From a virus, in the IMG/VR virus record IMGVR_UViG_3300035665_000273, positions 1 to 21,433 of that record: 21,433 nucleotides of DNA. The stretch is one strand, 5' to 3'. Each line of letters starts with the position of its first letter. Within the stretch, counting starts at the first letter, position 1. Of this stretch, positions 1 through 5,957 are shown piece by piece. Below the pieces are notes generated by a model. The model worked only from the letters and a program-made list of their open reading frames with translations. It had not been told where the DNA came from and ran no database searches. The position numbers and the translations under genes were made by a program.

Positions 1-1182
1 CAGCTCAAATATCAGGGGAGCGCCTGCTGCTTTTGCTTCAATAATGCAAGCGTCCGGCTCCCAATCGTCGTACATCTCTTTCGCCTTCACCTTCAGCTCG
101 GGAAACTCCACCTTTCCCTTCCACGCATCCAGCAAAATGATGTTCACATCGTTCTCATCCTCGTCTTTGTGGAAAACACCCCAGGTCGTACACGCAGAAT
201 AGTCACTCCGCTGGTTTTTTGTGTACGCCGTGTCCCAACTTTGGATGATAAATTCGCACGGAGGCGCTCTATCTGCCTCCCAAACCCGCCACCAGTCCCT
301 TTTTACCAGCGCACCCTCTTCTCCCGTGGGCTTTTGCTGGTACTGGGCGTTCCATTTATACGGCGGAAGCTCCTCTTTTAGCGCCAGAAGCTCGTTTACA
401 GGCCAAAATTCAGGCCATAGGCTATTCCCCGACGGCAAAATCGCAGGGAACTCGATTACTTCCCACTCTGTCGCGTCTGATTTCAACACCCGGCCGGTCA
501 GATCCTTGTCCGACCAGCGCGTCATCACCACAACAATCGCCCCGCCCGGCTGCAAACGCTGACGCGGGCCAGATGTGTACCATTCGTACACACTGTCAAA
601 CACCGTCGGATCGCCCTGCGCGAGTCTCGCCTCTTGTTCTGAATGCGGGTCATCTATTATTAGTAGGTCCGCGCCTTTACCAGTAACAGTGCCGCCGACA
701 CCAATCGCAAAGTAATCCCCGCCGTGACTTGTCGCCCAACGGCCGGCCGCTTTCGAGTCCACTCTCAGTCCCACTCCGGGGAAGATCTTCGCGTAGTGAT
801 CGCTGTCCACCAGGTTCCTGACCTTCCGGCCAAATCCCACCGCCAGTTCGGCCGTGTTTGATGTCTGGATAACCTTCTTCTCCGGGTTGTTCCCCAGATA
901 CCACGCCGGCAATAAGTAACTCGCAAACTCCGACTTCGTGTGTCGCGGCGGCATGTTGATAATCAGCCGCTTCAACTTCCCTTCCGCGATCTCCTCAAAC
1001 TTCTTGGCCATGATGGCGTGGTGTCTGCCATGTATAAACCCAGGCCACATCTCTTTTACGAACGACATGAACTTGCCCTGCGCGCGCTCTCTGGCCACCG
1101 CATCCCGGTACTGCGCCACCTGCTCTAACAACTTATCCTGTTCGGCCGGCGGCAACTTCCCTATCAGCTCACTCAAGTCCAC
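1..1182 (-). CDS. terL: Terminase large subunit (DNA-packaging ATPase/nuclease), 3' end outside window
   Basis: The motor subunit that pumps DNA into the prohead and cuts the concatemer. The reading frame is open from a GTG at 1182 to base 1, giving 394 visible residues, with the C-terminal part beyond the window. A deviant Walker A (MPPRHTKSE, about residues 77-85), Walker B (LLIIDDPHSE, 173-182) and an MTRW coupling motif (220-223) mark the ATPase. SWDTA (316-320) and IEAKAAG (381-387) fit the first two acidic motifs of the RNase H-like nuclease. The GTG start overlaps the upstream stop by 10 bases and is preceded by AAGGCGA. It follows terS by two small genes in the same direction. The family call is firm; the packaging type (cos, pac or other) cannot be told from this part. 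Confidence 0.93.
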   Translation of the reverse strand, partial: MDLSELIGKLPPAEQDKLLEQVAQYRDAVARERAQGKFMSFVKEMWPGFIHGRHHAIMAKKFEEIAEGKLKRLIINMPPRHTKSEFASYLLPAWYLGNNPEKKVIQTSNTAELAVGFGRKVRNLVDSDHYAKIFPGVGLRVDSKAAGRWATSHGGDYFAIGVGGTVTGKGADLLIIDDPHSEQEARLAQGDPTVFDSVYEWYTSGPRQRLQPGGAIVVVMTRWSDKDLTGRVLKSDATEWEVIEFPAILPSGNSLWPEFWPVNELLALKEELPPYKWNAQYQQKPTGEEGALVKRDWWRVWEADRAPPCEFIIQSWDTAYTKNQRSDYSACTTWGVFHKDEDENDVNIILLDAWKGKVEFPELKVKAKEMYDDWEPDACIIEAKAAGAPLIFEL

Positions 1183-1379
1183 GGACTATTCGCCTTTTCT
1201 CTCATTGCCACAATCGACATCTCATCCCGCCGCACAGGCCCGTTTAACCGCTTCTGTATCTTTGCCAAAGTCGGATATATCGACACCGGCCGGTAATACT
1301 TCCGCCCAGCCTTCTGCTCCCGGTAGACCTGATACAACAACCGGAACGCCTCTAACATCAGCTCTTCGTCGTAACTCAC
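1173..1379 (-). CDS. Small hypothetical protein between lexA-like gene and terL
   Basis: A 68-residue charged protein of unknown function, rich in Tyr, Arg and Lys. It starts with GTG at 1379, whose GTGA overlaps the stop of the LexA-like gene, and AGGAC lies about 8 bases upstream. Its stop overlaps the GTG start of terL. These overlaps on both sides argue for a real, translationally coupled gene in the terminase operon. No domain was recognised. A small terminase-associated or DNA-binding role is possible only by position. Confidence 0.7.
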   Translation of the reverse strand: MSYDEELMLEAFRLLYQVYREQKAGRKYYRPVSIYPTLAKIQKRLNGPVRRDEMSIVAMREKANSPWT

Positions 1380-1678
1380 TCTAGTGTCCTGAAGTTGATA
1401 TACACCGGCCGCACAGATCTGCCCGCCCCCTTCACCTTCTTCACCACACCCAGCTTCACCAACCGCTTGATAATCTCATGCGTGTTCCCCATCCCACCCT
1501 TCCCACGCAACTCACATATATCCCGGATAGACGGCCCAAACCCATACTGCTTCCACCACTCATCCACAATCAAAAACACTTCCCGCTGCGCCTGTGTCAT
1601 ACCAACCCCCACACACTCCTCATACGTCATCTCCCGCCGACGACGTACCATTTCTCGATTTATCTGCACATCTGGCAT
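1376..1678 (-). CDS. LexA-type winged-helix DNA-binding domain protein (no peptidase domain)
   Basis: Residues about 27-90 (from MTQAQREVFL to GRSVRP) match the N-terminal DNA-binding domain of LexA: an opening helix, the GFGPSIRDIC turn and a recognition helix ending in a KRLVKLGVVKK wing. The protein is only 100 residues and ends where LexA's self-cleaving serine peptidase would begin, so it cannot self-cleave like LexA. The first ATG (1678) has no clear ribosome site. An internal ATG at residue 27 falls exactly at the domain edge with GAGGAG upstream and is an alternative start. A perfect 14-bp palindrome ends 12 bases upstream of the first start, which suggests autoregulation. Likely a small transcription regulator in the terminase operon. 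Confidence 0.78.
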   Translation of the reverse strand: MPDVQINREMVRRRREMTYEECVGVGMTQAQREVFLIVDEWWKQYGFGPSIRDICELRGKGGMGNTHEIIKRLVKLGVVKKVKGAGRSVRPVYINFRTLE

Positions 1679-1690
1679 ATAACTTGCTTG

Positions 1691-1704
1691 TGTAAATATT
1701 TACA
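1691..1704. repeat. 14-bp perfect palindrome, copy 1 (putative operator)
   Basis: TGTAAATATTTACA, a perfect dyad in the 40-base gap between terS and the LexA-like gene. The identical 14-mer recurs at 8958-8971 and 12739-12752. Position next to a winged-helix regulator gene suggests an operator, but the binding protein is not known. Confidence 0.7.
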
Positions 1705-1718
1705 TAGCTGTTTGGCAA

Positions 1719-2435
1719 CTACGTATTTTCTCCAGAAATATCCCCCCCGGGGGTCTGCGTTTCTGGAGATGACGGGGGGTGTTCCGATTCTGGGGGAAAT
1801 TGTTCGAGGGGATTACTATGCATATGCGCGTCGGAGTCCCATTCTGCATTTGGGGGTGTACCCGTACCCTGGGGTTCATCACCCGCCAATTCCACTAGCA
1901 GGGAATTCGCGTCAACGTCAACGGCATCGGCCGAGCCGAGCATCATGCTCTTGAGTTGATCCAGTATCTGGGAACGTATCGCACCGCTGTCCTGGATATG
2001 CGTAATCTCTTTGCGTTCGGTGAAGGCCGCGACTTCTGTCACTTGCCCCAGGACTTTGGCCGCTTGTATGCGTGTTGCGGGCTTTGTGTCGGGATCAATC
2101 AGCGCGGAAGTGAGGGAAGAAATCACCAGGGAGCGCAAAGCTTCAGCGGTATGCAACGCCGCCACCTGTTTAGCCCGTTCCAGGGCATCTATTTCCATTT
2201 GTATTCTGCTATCGGCCTTAAGCCTACTGGCATTGTTCCCGATTGTTTTCGGCGTTCCCCTGTCGCTGTATGCTTTGCGGTACGCATCAGCGCCTGTCAT
2301 TCCTTCCAATACCAGCGCTTCGGTGAACCGCTTTTGCTTTGCTGTTAGGCCTGTCCGACCAAGCCGCAACGCAGAATCAATACCCTTGCTCTTTATCGTT
2401 TCCTTTACTTGTTCTCTTATGGCTTTCCTACTCAT
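1719..2435 (-). CDS. terS: Terminase small subunit (Terminase_2-like)
   Basis: Recognises phage DNA and loads the large subunit. The segment from about residue 29 (GLTAKQKRFTEALVLEG) through GADAYRKAYS and a TIGNNASRLKAD stretch has the typical arrangement of small terminases that bind DNA with an N-terminal helix-turn-helix. A helical oligomerisation region follows (about 80-150). The last 55 or so residues are rich in Pro, Glu, Ser, Asp and Gly and probably disordered; part of this tail is encoded by G/C runs near 1741-1800. At 238 residues it is longer than many relatives because of this tail. It is the first gene of the leftward packaging operon, with a GAAGATCAGCCC leader before the ATG. 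Confidence 0.85.
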   Translation of the reverse strand: MSRKAIREQVKETIKSKGIDSALRLGRTGLTAKQKRFTEALVLEGMTGADAYRKAYSDRGTPKTIGNNASRLKADSRIQMEIDALERAKQVAALHTAEALRSLVISSLTSALIDPDTKPATRIQAAKVLGQVTEVAAFTERKEITHIQDSGAIRSQILDQLKSMMLGSADAVDVDANSLLVELAGDEPQGTGTPPNAEWDSDAHMHSNPLEQFPPESEHPPSSPETQTPGGDISGENT

Positions 2436-2519
2436 GGGCTGATCTTCGCTTCGCTCAGTTACTCGCCGCCGCTTACCATGTTGTCACAATGACAATCACG
2501 CTCGGCATTACATGGCCGC

Positions 2520-2548
2520 ACTATAGGGGAACAAATACAGAAAATCAA
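2520..2548 (-). promoter_or_regulatory. Candidate leftward promoter for the terminase operon
   Basis: Read on the minus strand: TTGATT (2548-2543), a 17-base spacer, then TATAGT (2525-2520). This would start transcription near 2513, upstream of terS at 2435. Box quality is fair (4/6 and 5/6 to consensus). No experimental support. Confidence 0.5.
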
Positions 2549-2585
2549 TCGATACCGCTAAACCGATCAATAAATACCATTAAAT

Positions 2586-2620
2586 GATGCAATACATACC
2601 CTTGACAAATGTATTGCATC
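2586..2620. promoter_or_regulatory. 12-bp inverted repeat operator around the -35 box of the rightward promoter
   Basis: GATGCAATACAT (2586-2597) and its perfect inverse ATGTATTGCATC (2609-2620) are separated by 11 bases that contain the TTGACA box. A protein bound here would block the promoter at 2602. Ten bases of the arm recur at 11771-11780, next to the other main promoter. Confidence 0.72.
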
Positions 2621-2629
2621 GACTAATAT
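2602..2629 (+). promoter_or_regulatory. Strong rightward sigma-70-type promoter
   Basis: TTGACA (2602-2607), a 16-base spacer and TAATAT (2624-2629), with start expected near 2636. It drives the small-gene operon beginning at 2675. A perfect -35 box together with flanking operator arms suggests a strong, repressible early promoter. Confidence 0.75.
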
Positions 2630-2674
2630 CCCTTCCATGCGCTGCACCCAGTAGCGCCTACATGGAGAGCAAAC

Positions 2675-2998
2675 ATGAAAGACTATCTCACTATCGGAAC
2701 TGTACCGACCGACGAAGATTGCACCCATAACGAACCGACCGGACAGTACGCCGCCGCACAGCGCCGCGAAGCGCAATTATTCGCCGACCAGATTCGCCGC
2801 CACTATCCCGAGCCGGATAACGGATATTTGGTTGTGAAATCTTTCCCGCACGACTTCGGCAGTTACTACGAAGTGTGCGCTGTATTTGATGACGAGGATG
2901 AAGCCGCTTGCACTTGGGCATACACCGTTGAAGCCGACCCTCTCGGCGCATTGCGCCAATGGGATAAAGAAGCACTCGCCACCGCTTCATTTTTCTGA
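2675..2998 (+). CDS. Hypothetical acidic protein, first gene of rightward operon
   Basis: A 107-residue soluble acidic protein with no recognised domain. The start has GGAGAG 6-10 bases upstream. It is the first gene after the strong operator-flanked promoter and is followed within 10 bases by a hairpin terminator, so it is probably the most abundant product of this operon. By position it may be an early host-takeover or anti-defence protein, which is inference only. Confidence 0.72.
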   Translation: MKDYLTIGTVPTDEDCTHNEPTGQYAAAQRREAQLFADQIRRHYPEPDNGYLVVKSFPHDFGSYYEVCAVFDDEDEAACTWAYTVEADPLGALRQWDKEALATASFF

Positions 2999-3006
2999 CC
3001 CGACCC

Positions 3007-3028
3007 GCCCGCTTCGGCGGGCTTTCTT
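3007..3028 (+). terminator. Rho-independent terminator or attenuator after the first gene
   Basis: GCCCGC (3007-3012), TTCG loop, GCGGGC (3017-3022), followed by TTTCTT. A stable 6-bp GC stem with a UUCG tetraloop. Same-direction genes resume at 3041 with no promoter seen, so it may terminate only partly and lower downstream expression. Confidence 0.75.
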
Positions 3029-3040
3029 GGAGCCTAGACC

Positions 3041-3124
3041 ATGCAGACACTCGCCGAACTCATAGCCGGAGCAATTGGCTTTTTGATAATGTGGGCTTTT
3101 CTTTTTGTTCTGTTTTTATTCTGA
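3041..3124 (+). CDS. 27-residue single-span membrane peptide
   Basis: ATG with GGAG 8 bases upstream encodes 27 residues: a short polar start (MQTLAEL) followed by about 18 hydrophobic residues to the end (IAGAIGFLIMWAFLFVLFLF). It would insert as a single transmembrane helix. The next gene starts 12 bases later. Function unknown; small phage membrane peptides include inhibitors and lysis-related proteins, but nothing here identifies a role. Confidence 0.6.
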   Translation: MQTLAELIAGAIGFLIMWAFLFVLFLF

Positions 3125-3136
3125 GGATTACTGACC

Positions 3137-3421
3137 ATGCCAACGATTAACGACCACTATGAATTGACACTTGCCGGACATTGGTTGCCCGCCCTGATTA
3201 ACGGCGATGAAACCGGACTATCCGACCAGGAATCCGCAGACCTAGCCGCTTTCATGCAGACCTACAACGCGCTCGACAATCTGATTATTGAGATTGTCGA
3301 CGATGAATCTAGCTTCGCCGTTGACGAGGTTTCCGACCTACACGCCGACTGCTACACAGTCCGCTTTCATTTCACTAACCACGCGCTCACCCCGCAGCAA
3401 CACGCCCTTGACCTAAATTAA
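3137..3421 (+). CDS. Hypothetical acidic protein
   Basis: A 94-residue, strongly acidic soluble protein (MPTINDHYELTLAGHW at the start), with no recognised domain. The start is preceded by GAGG and the GACC leader shared by its neighbours. Its stop codon overlaps an ATG at 3421, but the next gene more likely begins at 3433. Part of the rightward small-gene operon. Confidence 0.72.
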   Translation: MPTINDHYELTLAGHWLPALINGDETGLSDQESADLAAFMQTYNALDNLIIEIVDDESSFAVDEVSDLHADCYTVRFHFTNHALTPQQHALDLN

Positions 3422-3432
3422 TGGAGCCGACC

Positions 3433-3648
3433 ATGTACACAAACCAAAAACAAATTCGCGCCGCCTTTTTCGAAGCTTTCCCAGACTTGCCCCGCCGCCG
3501 ATATCGTTATTCCTGGCGCAGCAACGACAAAACCGCCGAGCTTGTCTATCCGATAGACACTCGCTGCGCCTTCGTTGATTTTTTGGATAGCTTGCATCGA
3601 GCCGGTTTGATATCCGATGCACTCGCACAACGCGCGACTTTGGGGTGA
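3433..3648 (+). CDS. Hypothetical small protein
   Basis: A 71-residue protein beginning MYTNQKQIRAAFFEAFP. An in-frame ATG at 3421 exists, but the ATG at 3433 has GGAG at 3423-3426 and the GACC leader found before neighbouring genes, so 3433 is preferred. It is rich in Arg and aromatic residues. It ends 3 bases before the next gene. No known family recognised. Confidence 0.68.
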   Translation: MYTNQKQIRAAFFEAFPDLPRRRYRYSWRSNDKTAELVYPIDTRCAFVDFLDSLHRAGLISDALAQRATLG

Positions 3649-3651
3649 AAC

Positions 3652-4332
3652 ATGAAAATTCATTTCATCCAAAAATCTGCAAACCGGAAAACCGGCGCAA
3701 TACCAGTAACCTACAGCGAGCGCGGCACCTGCCCGCCATCATGCCCGCACTACGAGTCGGACTGCTACGGCGAGGATTTTTATACTCGCCTGGCCTGGGA
3801 CAAAGTACCGACCAGGGGTGCATCATTGGCCGACACTTGCGACCGCATAGCCGCCCTGCCAGATGGGGAACTATGGCGCTTCAATATCGCCGGTGACCTA
3901 CCAGGAAAGGGTGAAACCGTAGACCCTGCCGCCCTGGGTGAAATAGTCCGAGCCAATATCGGGAAACGAGGATTCACTTTCACGCATAAAAAATCCGACG
4001 ATGCAATCAGCTGGATTCGACACGCAAACGCCTGGGGCTTTACTGTCAACCTATCGGCCGACGATGCCGGTGAAGCGGACAAGCTTGCCGCGACCGGCCT
4101 GCCGGTGGTCTGTATCGTGCCGATGGACACGCCCGAGCGCACCACCACGCCGGAAGGCCGAGCCATCGTTGTATGCCCCGCGCAGACCCGCGATGATAAG
4201 ACTTGCAAGACTTGCGGATTGTGCGCGGCCGGCAACCGCAAAGTAATTGTCGGATTCCGAGCGCATGGTACACGCGCCAAGCAAACCGACCAACGCGCCC
4301 GCCGAGTTATCCCGATTCAAGCCGCCAACTAA
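3652..4332 (+). CDS. Phage/plasmid-type protein with two cysteine clusters
   Basis: A 226-residue protein with a first cluster C27-x3-C31-x6-C38 in a TCPPSCPHYESDCYG setting and a second C185-x2-C188-x2-C191 cluster, plus C63, C154 and C175. Between them are several short hydrophobic strands (LWRFNIAG, RGFTFTH, FTVNLSADD, VVCIVPMD, AIVVCPAQ) of the kind seen in a repeated strand-helix fold. The layout suggests bound zinc or an iron-sulphur cluster. It resembles uncharacterised phage and plasmid proteins; a distant relation to radical-SAM or gp37/Gp68-type proteins is only a guess. The ribosome site is GGGGTG. It is the largest gene of this operon. Confidence 0.75.
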   Translation: MKIHFIQKSANRKTGAIPVTYSERGTCPPSCPHYESDCYGEDFYTRLAWDKVPTRGASLADTCDRIAALPDGELWRFNIAGDLPGKGETVDPAALGEIVRANIGKRGFTFTHKKSDDAISWIRHANAWGFTVNLSADDAGEADKLAATGLPVVCIVPMDTPERTTTPEGRAIVVCPAQTRDDKTCKTCGLCAAGNRKVIVGFRAHGTRAKQTDQRARRVIPIQAAN

Positions 4333-4347
4333 CAGGAGATCAGACCC

Positions 4348-4545
4348 ATGAAAATTACTATTCGCGCCGACAAAAATTATGGGGTTGAAGTTTTCTACCC
4401 TGCCGACCCTGCCGCCGAGATATTTGCCCGCATAGCAGGAACCAAAAGCCTAACCCGCAACACGTTGCGAGATATAGCCGCCCTGGGATACCAGATCGAG
4501 ATCGAGCAAACAACCCCGCGCACATTCAGCGCACTAGCCGCCTAA
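4348..4545 (+). CDS. Hypothetical small protein
   Basis: A 65-residue protein starting MKITIRADKNYGVEVFYPAD, with mixed strands and a helix predicted by eye and no recognised domain. It sits between two copies of the 17-bp ribosome-site cassette, which supplies AGGAG upstream and the stop codon downstream. Confidence 0.7.
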   Translation: MKITIRADKNYGVEVFYPADPAAEIFARIAGTKSLTRNTLRDIAALGYQIEIEQTTPRTFSALAA

Positions 4546-4559
4546 CAGGAGATCAGACG

Positions 4560-4733
4560 ATGAACTTATACAAATTTCAATGCACCATTTGGGTACGAGG
4601 AACCAGCCCCGCAGACGCAGAGAAACACCTGCACGATGAGGTTGACTATCACTTCGGCCAAGACAATAACCTGATCGCGCTGGAATCCGGCGAGCCGGAA
4701 CTAGTCGATCAGACGCTAACCGAGCGCACCTAA
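4560..4733 (+). CDS. Hypothetical small protein
   Basis: A 57-residue acidic protein, MNLYKFQCTIWVRGTSPADA at the start. The strand-then-SPADAEKHL pattern is common in small phage and bacterial proteins that alternate a beta strand with a helix, but no function is known. It lies between two copies of the 17-bp cassette, which give it a good ribosome site. Confidence 0.68.
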   Translation: MNLYKFQCTIWVRGTSPADAEKHLHDEVDYHFGQDNNLIALESGEPELVDQTLTERT

Positions 4734-4747
4734 CAGGAGATCAGACG

Positions 4748-4945
4748 ATGAGAACACTCGCCCAAATCGAAGCGCTTGCCGCTGGCATGGCAGAGTCGCA
4801 CTTCTACGCAGACCCCGACGACAAAATCGCGTGGGAACCGTTCGAACACTACCCCGAGGGATGGGTAGAGGAGCAGACGGATAACATGGCCGAAATGCTG
4901 GTGCGCTGTATGTTGTGGGCGCAGCAGGATACACTCGCACCATGA
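4748..4945 (+). CDS. Hypothetical acidic small protein
   Basis: A 65-residue, mostly helical acidic protein (MRTLAQIEALAAGMAESHFY at the start). It is preceded by the third copy of the 17-bp cassette. Its TGA stop overlaps the ATG of the next gene as ATGA, indicating translational coupling. No known family recognised. Confidence 0.7.
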   Translation: MRTLAQIEALAAGMAESHFYADPDDKIAWEPFEHYPEGWVEEQTDNMAEMLVRCMLWAQQDTLAP

Positions 4946-5142
4946 CAAATCAAATGATGTTCACCCTGTACCTGATCGAGTCCGACGATGGCTCGGTCAG
5001 GGTTGTGACCGACTACACCGGACAGGGTGATCGCTGCCTTGCGTTGGGGGTGGAGATCATGCAGTCACTTGCCATGATCCAACCCCATACCGGCGGCGCA
5101 CTATCGTTCGTAATGCCTAGCACTACCGATGTTGAGCATTGA
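4942..5142 (+). CDS. Hypothetical small protein, end of rightward operon
   Basis: A 66-residue protein from the ATG at 4942 (MTNQMMFTLYLIESDDGSVR at the start), coupled by ATGA to the previous stop. A start at 4915 is also open but lies deep in the upstream gene. The last 42 bases overlap, tail to tail, the end of the leftward primase gene, with no terminator visible between the two operons. Confidence 0.65.
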   Translation: MTNQMMFTLYLIESDDGSVRVVTDYTGQGDRCLALGVEIMQSLAMIQPHTGGALSFVMPSTTDVEH

Positions 5143-5955
5143 CTGGGTCAGGCTTTGCGTCAACCCGAACAGGCCAACACGCCGATGGTAGTCGTTGGCA
5201 TCCTCGCCCGCAAGATCAGACATCCAAGTAGGCCAGCCGATACTTGCAGCGGCTTGCTGCCCTGTACCGCTTTCGTCGTTGTCCACAATGACCAACCCCT
5301 GCGGCAGCGACTCAGCAACGCGCATCATGTTGCCAGCAGAAAAGCAAATGTGCAGGGTATACCGCTGCTTCATCTGACGCATGGCCGCGCGAACGGATAA
5401 CCCTGTGGCATATCCTTCACACACAATGTTGATGCCCTTGTTGTCGAACGTAAAGGTGGCTCCCGCTGTACGCTGGCCGTACAAGAACCGCTTGGTTCCA
5501 TCAGGCCATATCTGTTGCAGTCCGACGAGTGACTTGCCAGCGCGCATCGGGATCAGAAGGACAGGCTTATTCTCAATGTCCAGCACGATGCCCTGCTCGT
5601 CGGGGAAACCCTTACTTTCAAGGTAAGGGTGAGTCCGGTTGCCGCTAGCGTTCAGCATACCGACAGCCTTGCCTACCGCTGCACTCGCAAGCTTCGCACG
5701 TTCGCGCTCGGCCTTCGCTTGGTCGACAATGATCGCCCGCATATCCAAGTTCAGACGGTTGATTTGGTCAGGCTTCCACAAACTGACAACGGTGTTGGTC
5801 GCATGGTTCTGCACGAATCCATGATCGCCCATGAACTTGACTGCGCCATTGCGCTTGCGCGGGTGATCCTCTGTCGGATACCGCTGCCACATACCTATGG
5901 GCGGCAGCTCGTCAATGATGATGCCATGTGATCTGGCGAATTGAATGAAGTCCAT
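5101..5955 (-). CDS. Toprim-domain DNA primase-like protein
   Basis: A 284-residue protein with a Toprim catalytic domain: Glu180 in INIVCEGYATGLS, the VDNDESG motif with Asp225 and Asp227, and a later EDANDY (251-256). Toprim domains bind the magnesium ions that drive primer synthesis in DnaG-like primases. The N-terminal 170 residues hold the GDHGFVQN and LLIPMR segments seen in phage and plasmid primases, but there is no CHC2 zinc finger, so this is a short primase or one using another DNA-binding part. It starts two bases after the helicase stop with GGGGAG upstream, so the two are likely made together and act at the replication fork. Confidence 0.85.
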   Translation of the reverse strand: MDFIQFARSHGIIIDELPPIGMWQRYPTEDHPRKRNGAVKFMGDHGFVQNHATNTVVSLWKPDQINRLNLDMRAIIVDQAKAERERAKLASAAVGKAVGMLNASGNRTHPYLESKGFPDEQGIVLDIENKPVLLIPMRAGKSLVGLQQIWPDGTKRFLYGQRTAGATFTFDNKGINIVCEGYATGLSVRAAMRQMKQRYTLHICFSAGNMMRVAESLPQGLVIVDNDESGTGQQAAASIGWPTWMSDLAGEDANDYHRRVGLFGLTQSLTQSMLNIGSARHYER

Positions 5956-5957
5956 GA

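Larger units (their letters stand above)
4329..4746 (+). repeat. 17-bp ribosome-site cassette repeated three times
   Basis: CTAACAGGAGATCAGAC occurs identically at 4329-4345, 4542-4558 and 4730-4746. Each copy contains the stop codon TAA of one gene, the AGGAG ribosome site and the leader up to 2-4 bases before the next ATG. The genes between the copies are unlike each other, so only the junction is conserved. Confidence 0.85.

Noticed and set aside
1376-1678. Full LexA/SOS repressor
   Set aside because: The protein ends after the DNA-binding domain; the Ser/Lys peptidase part is absent.
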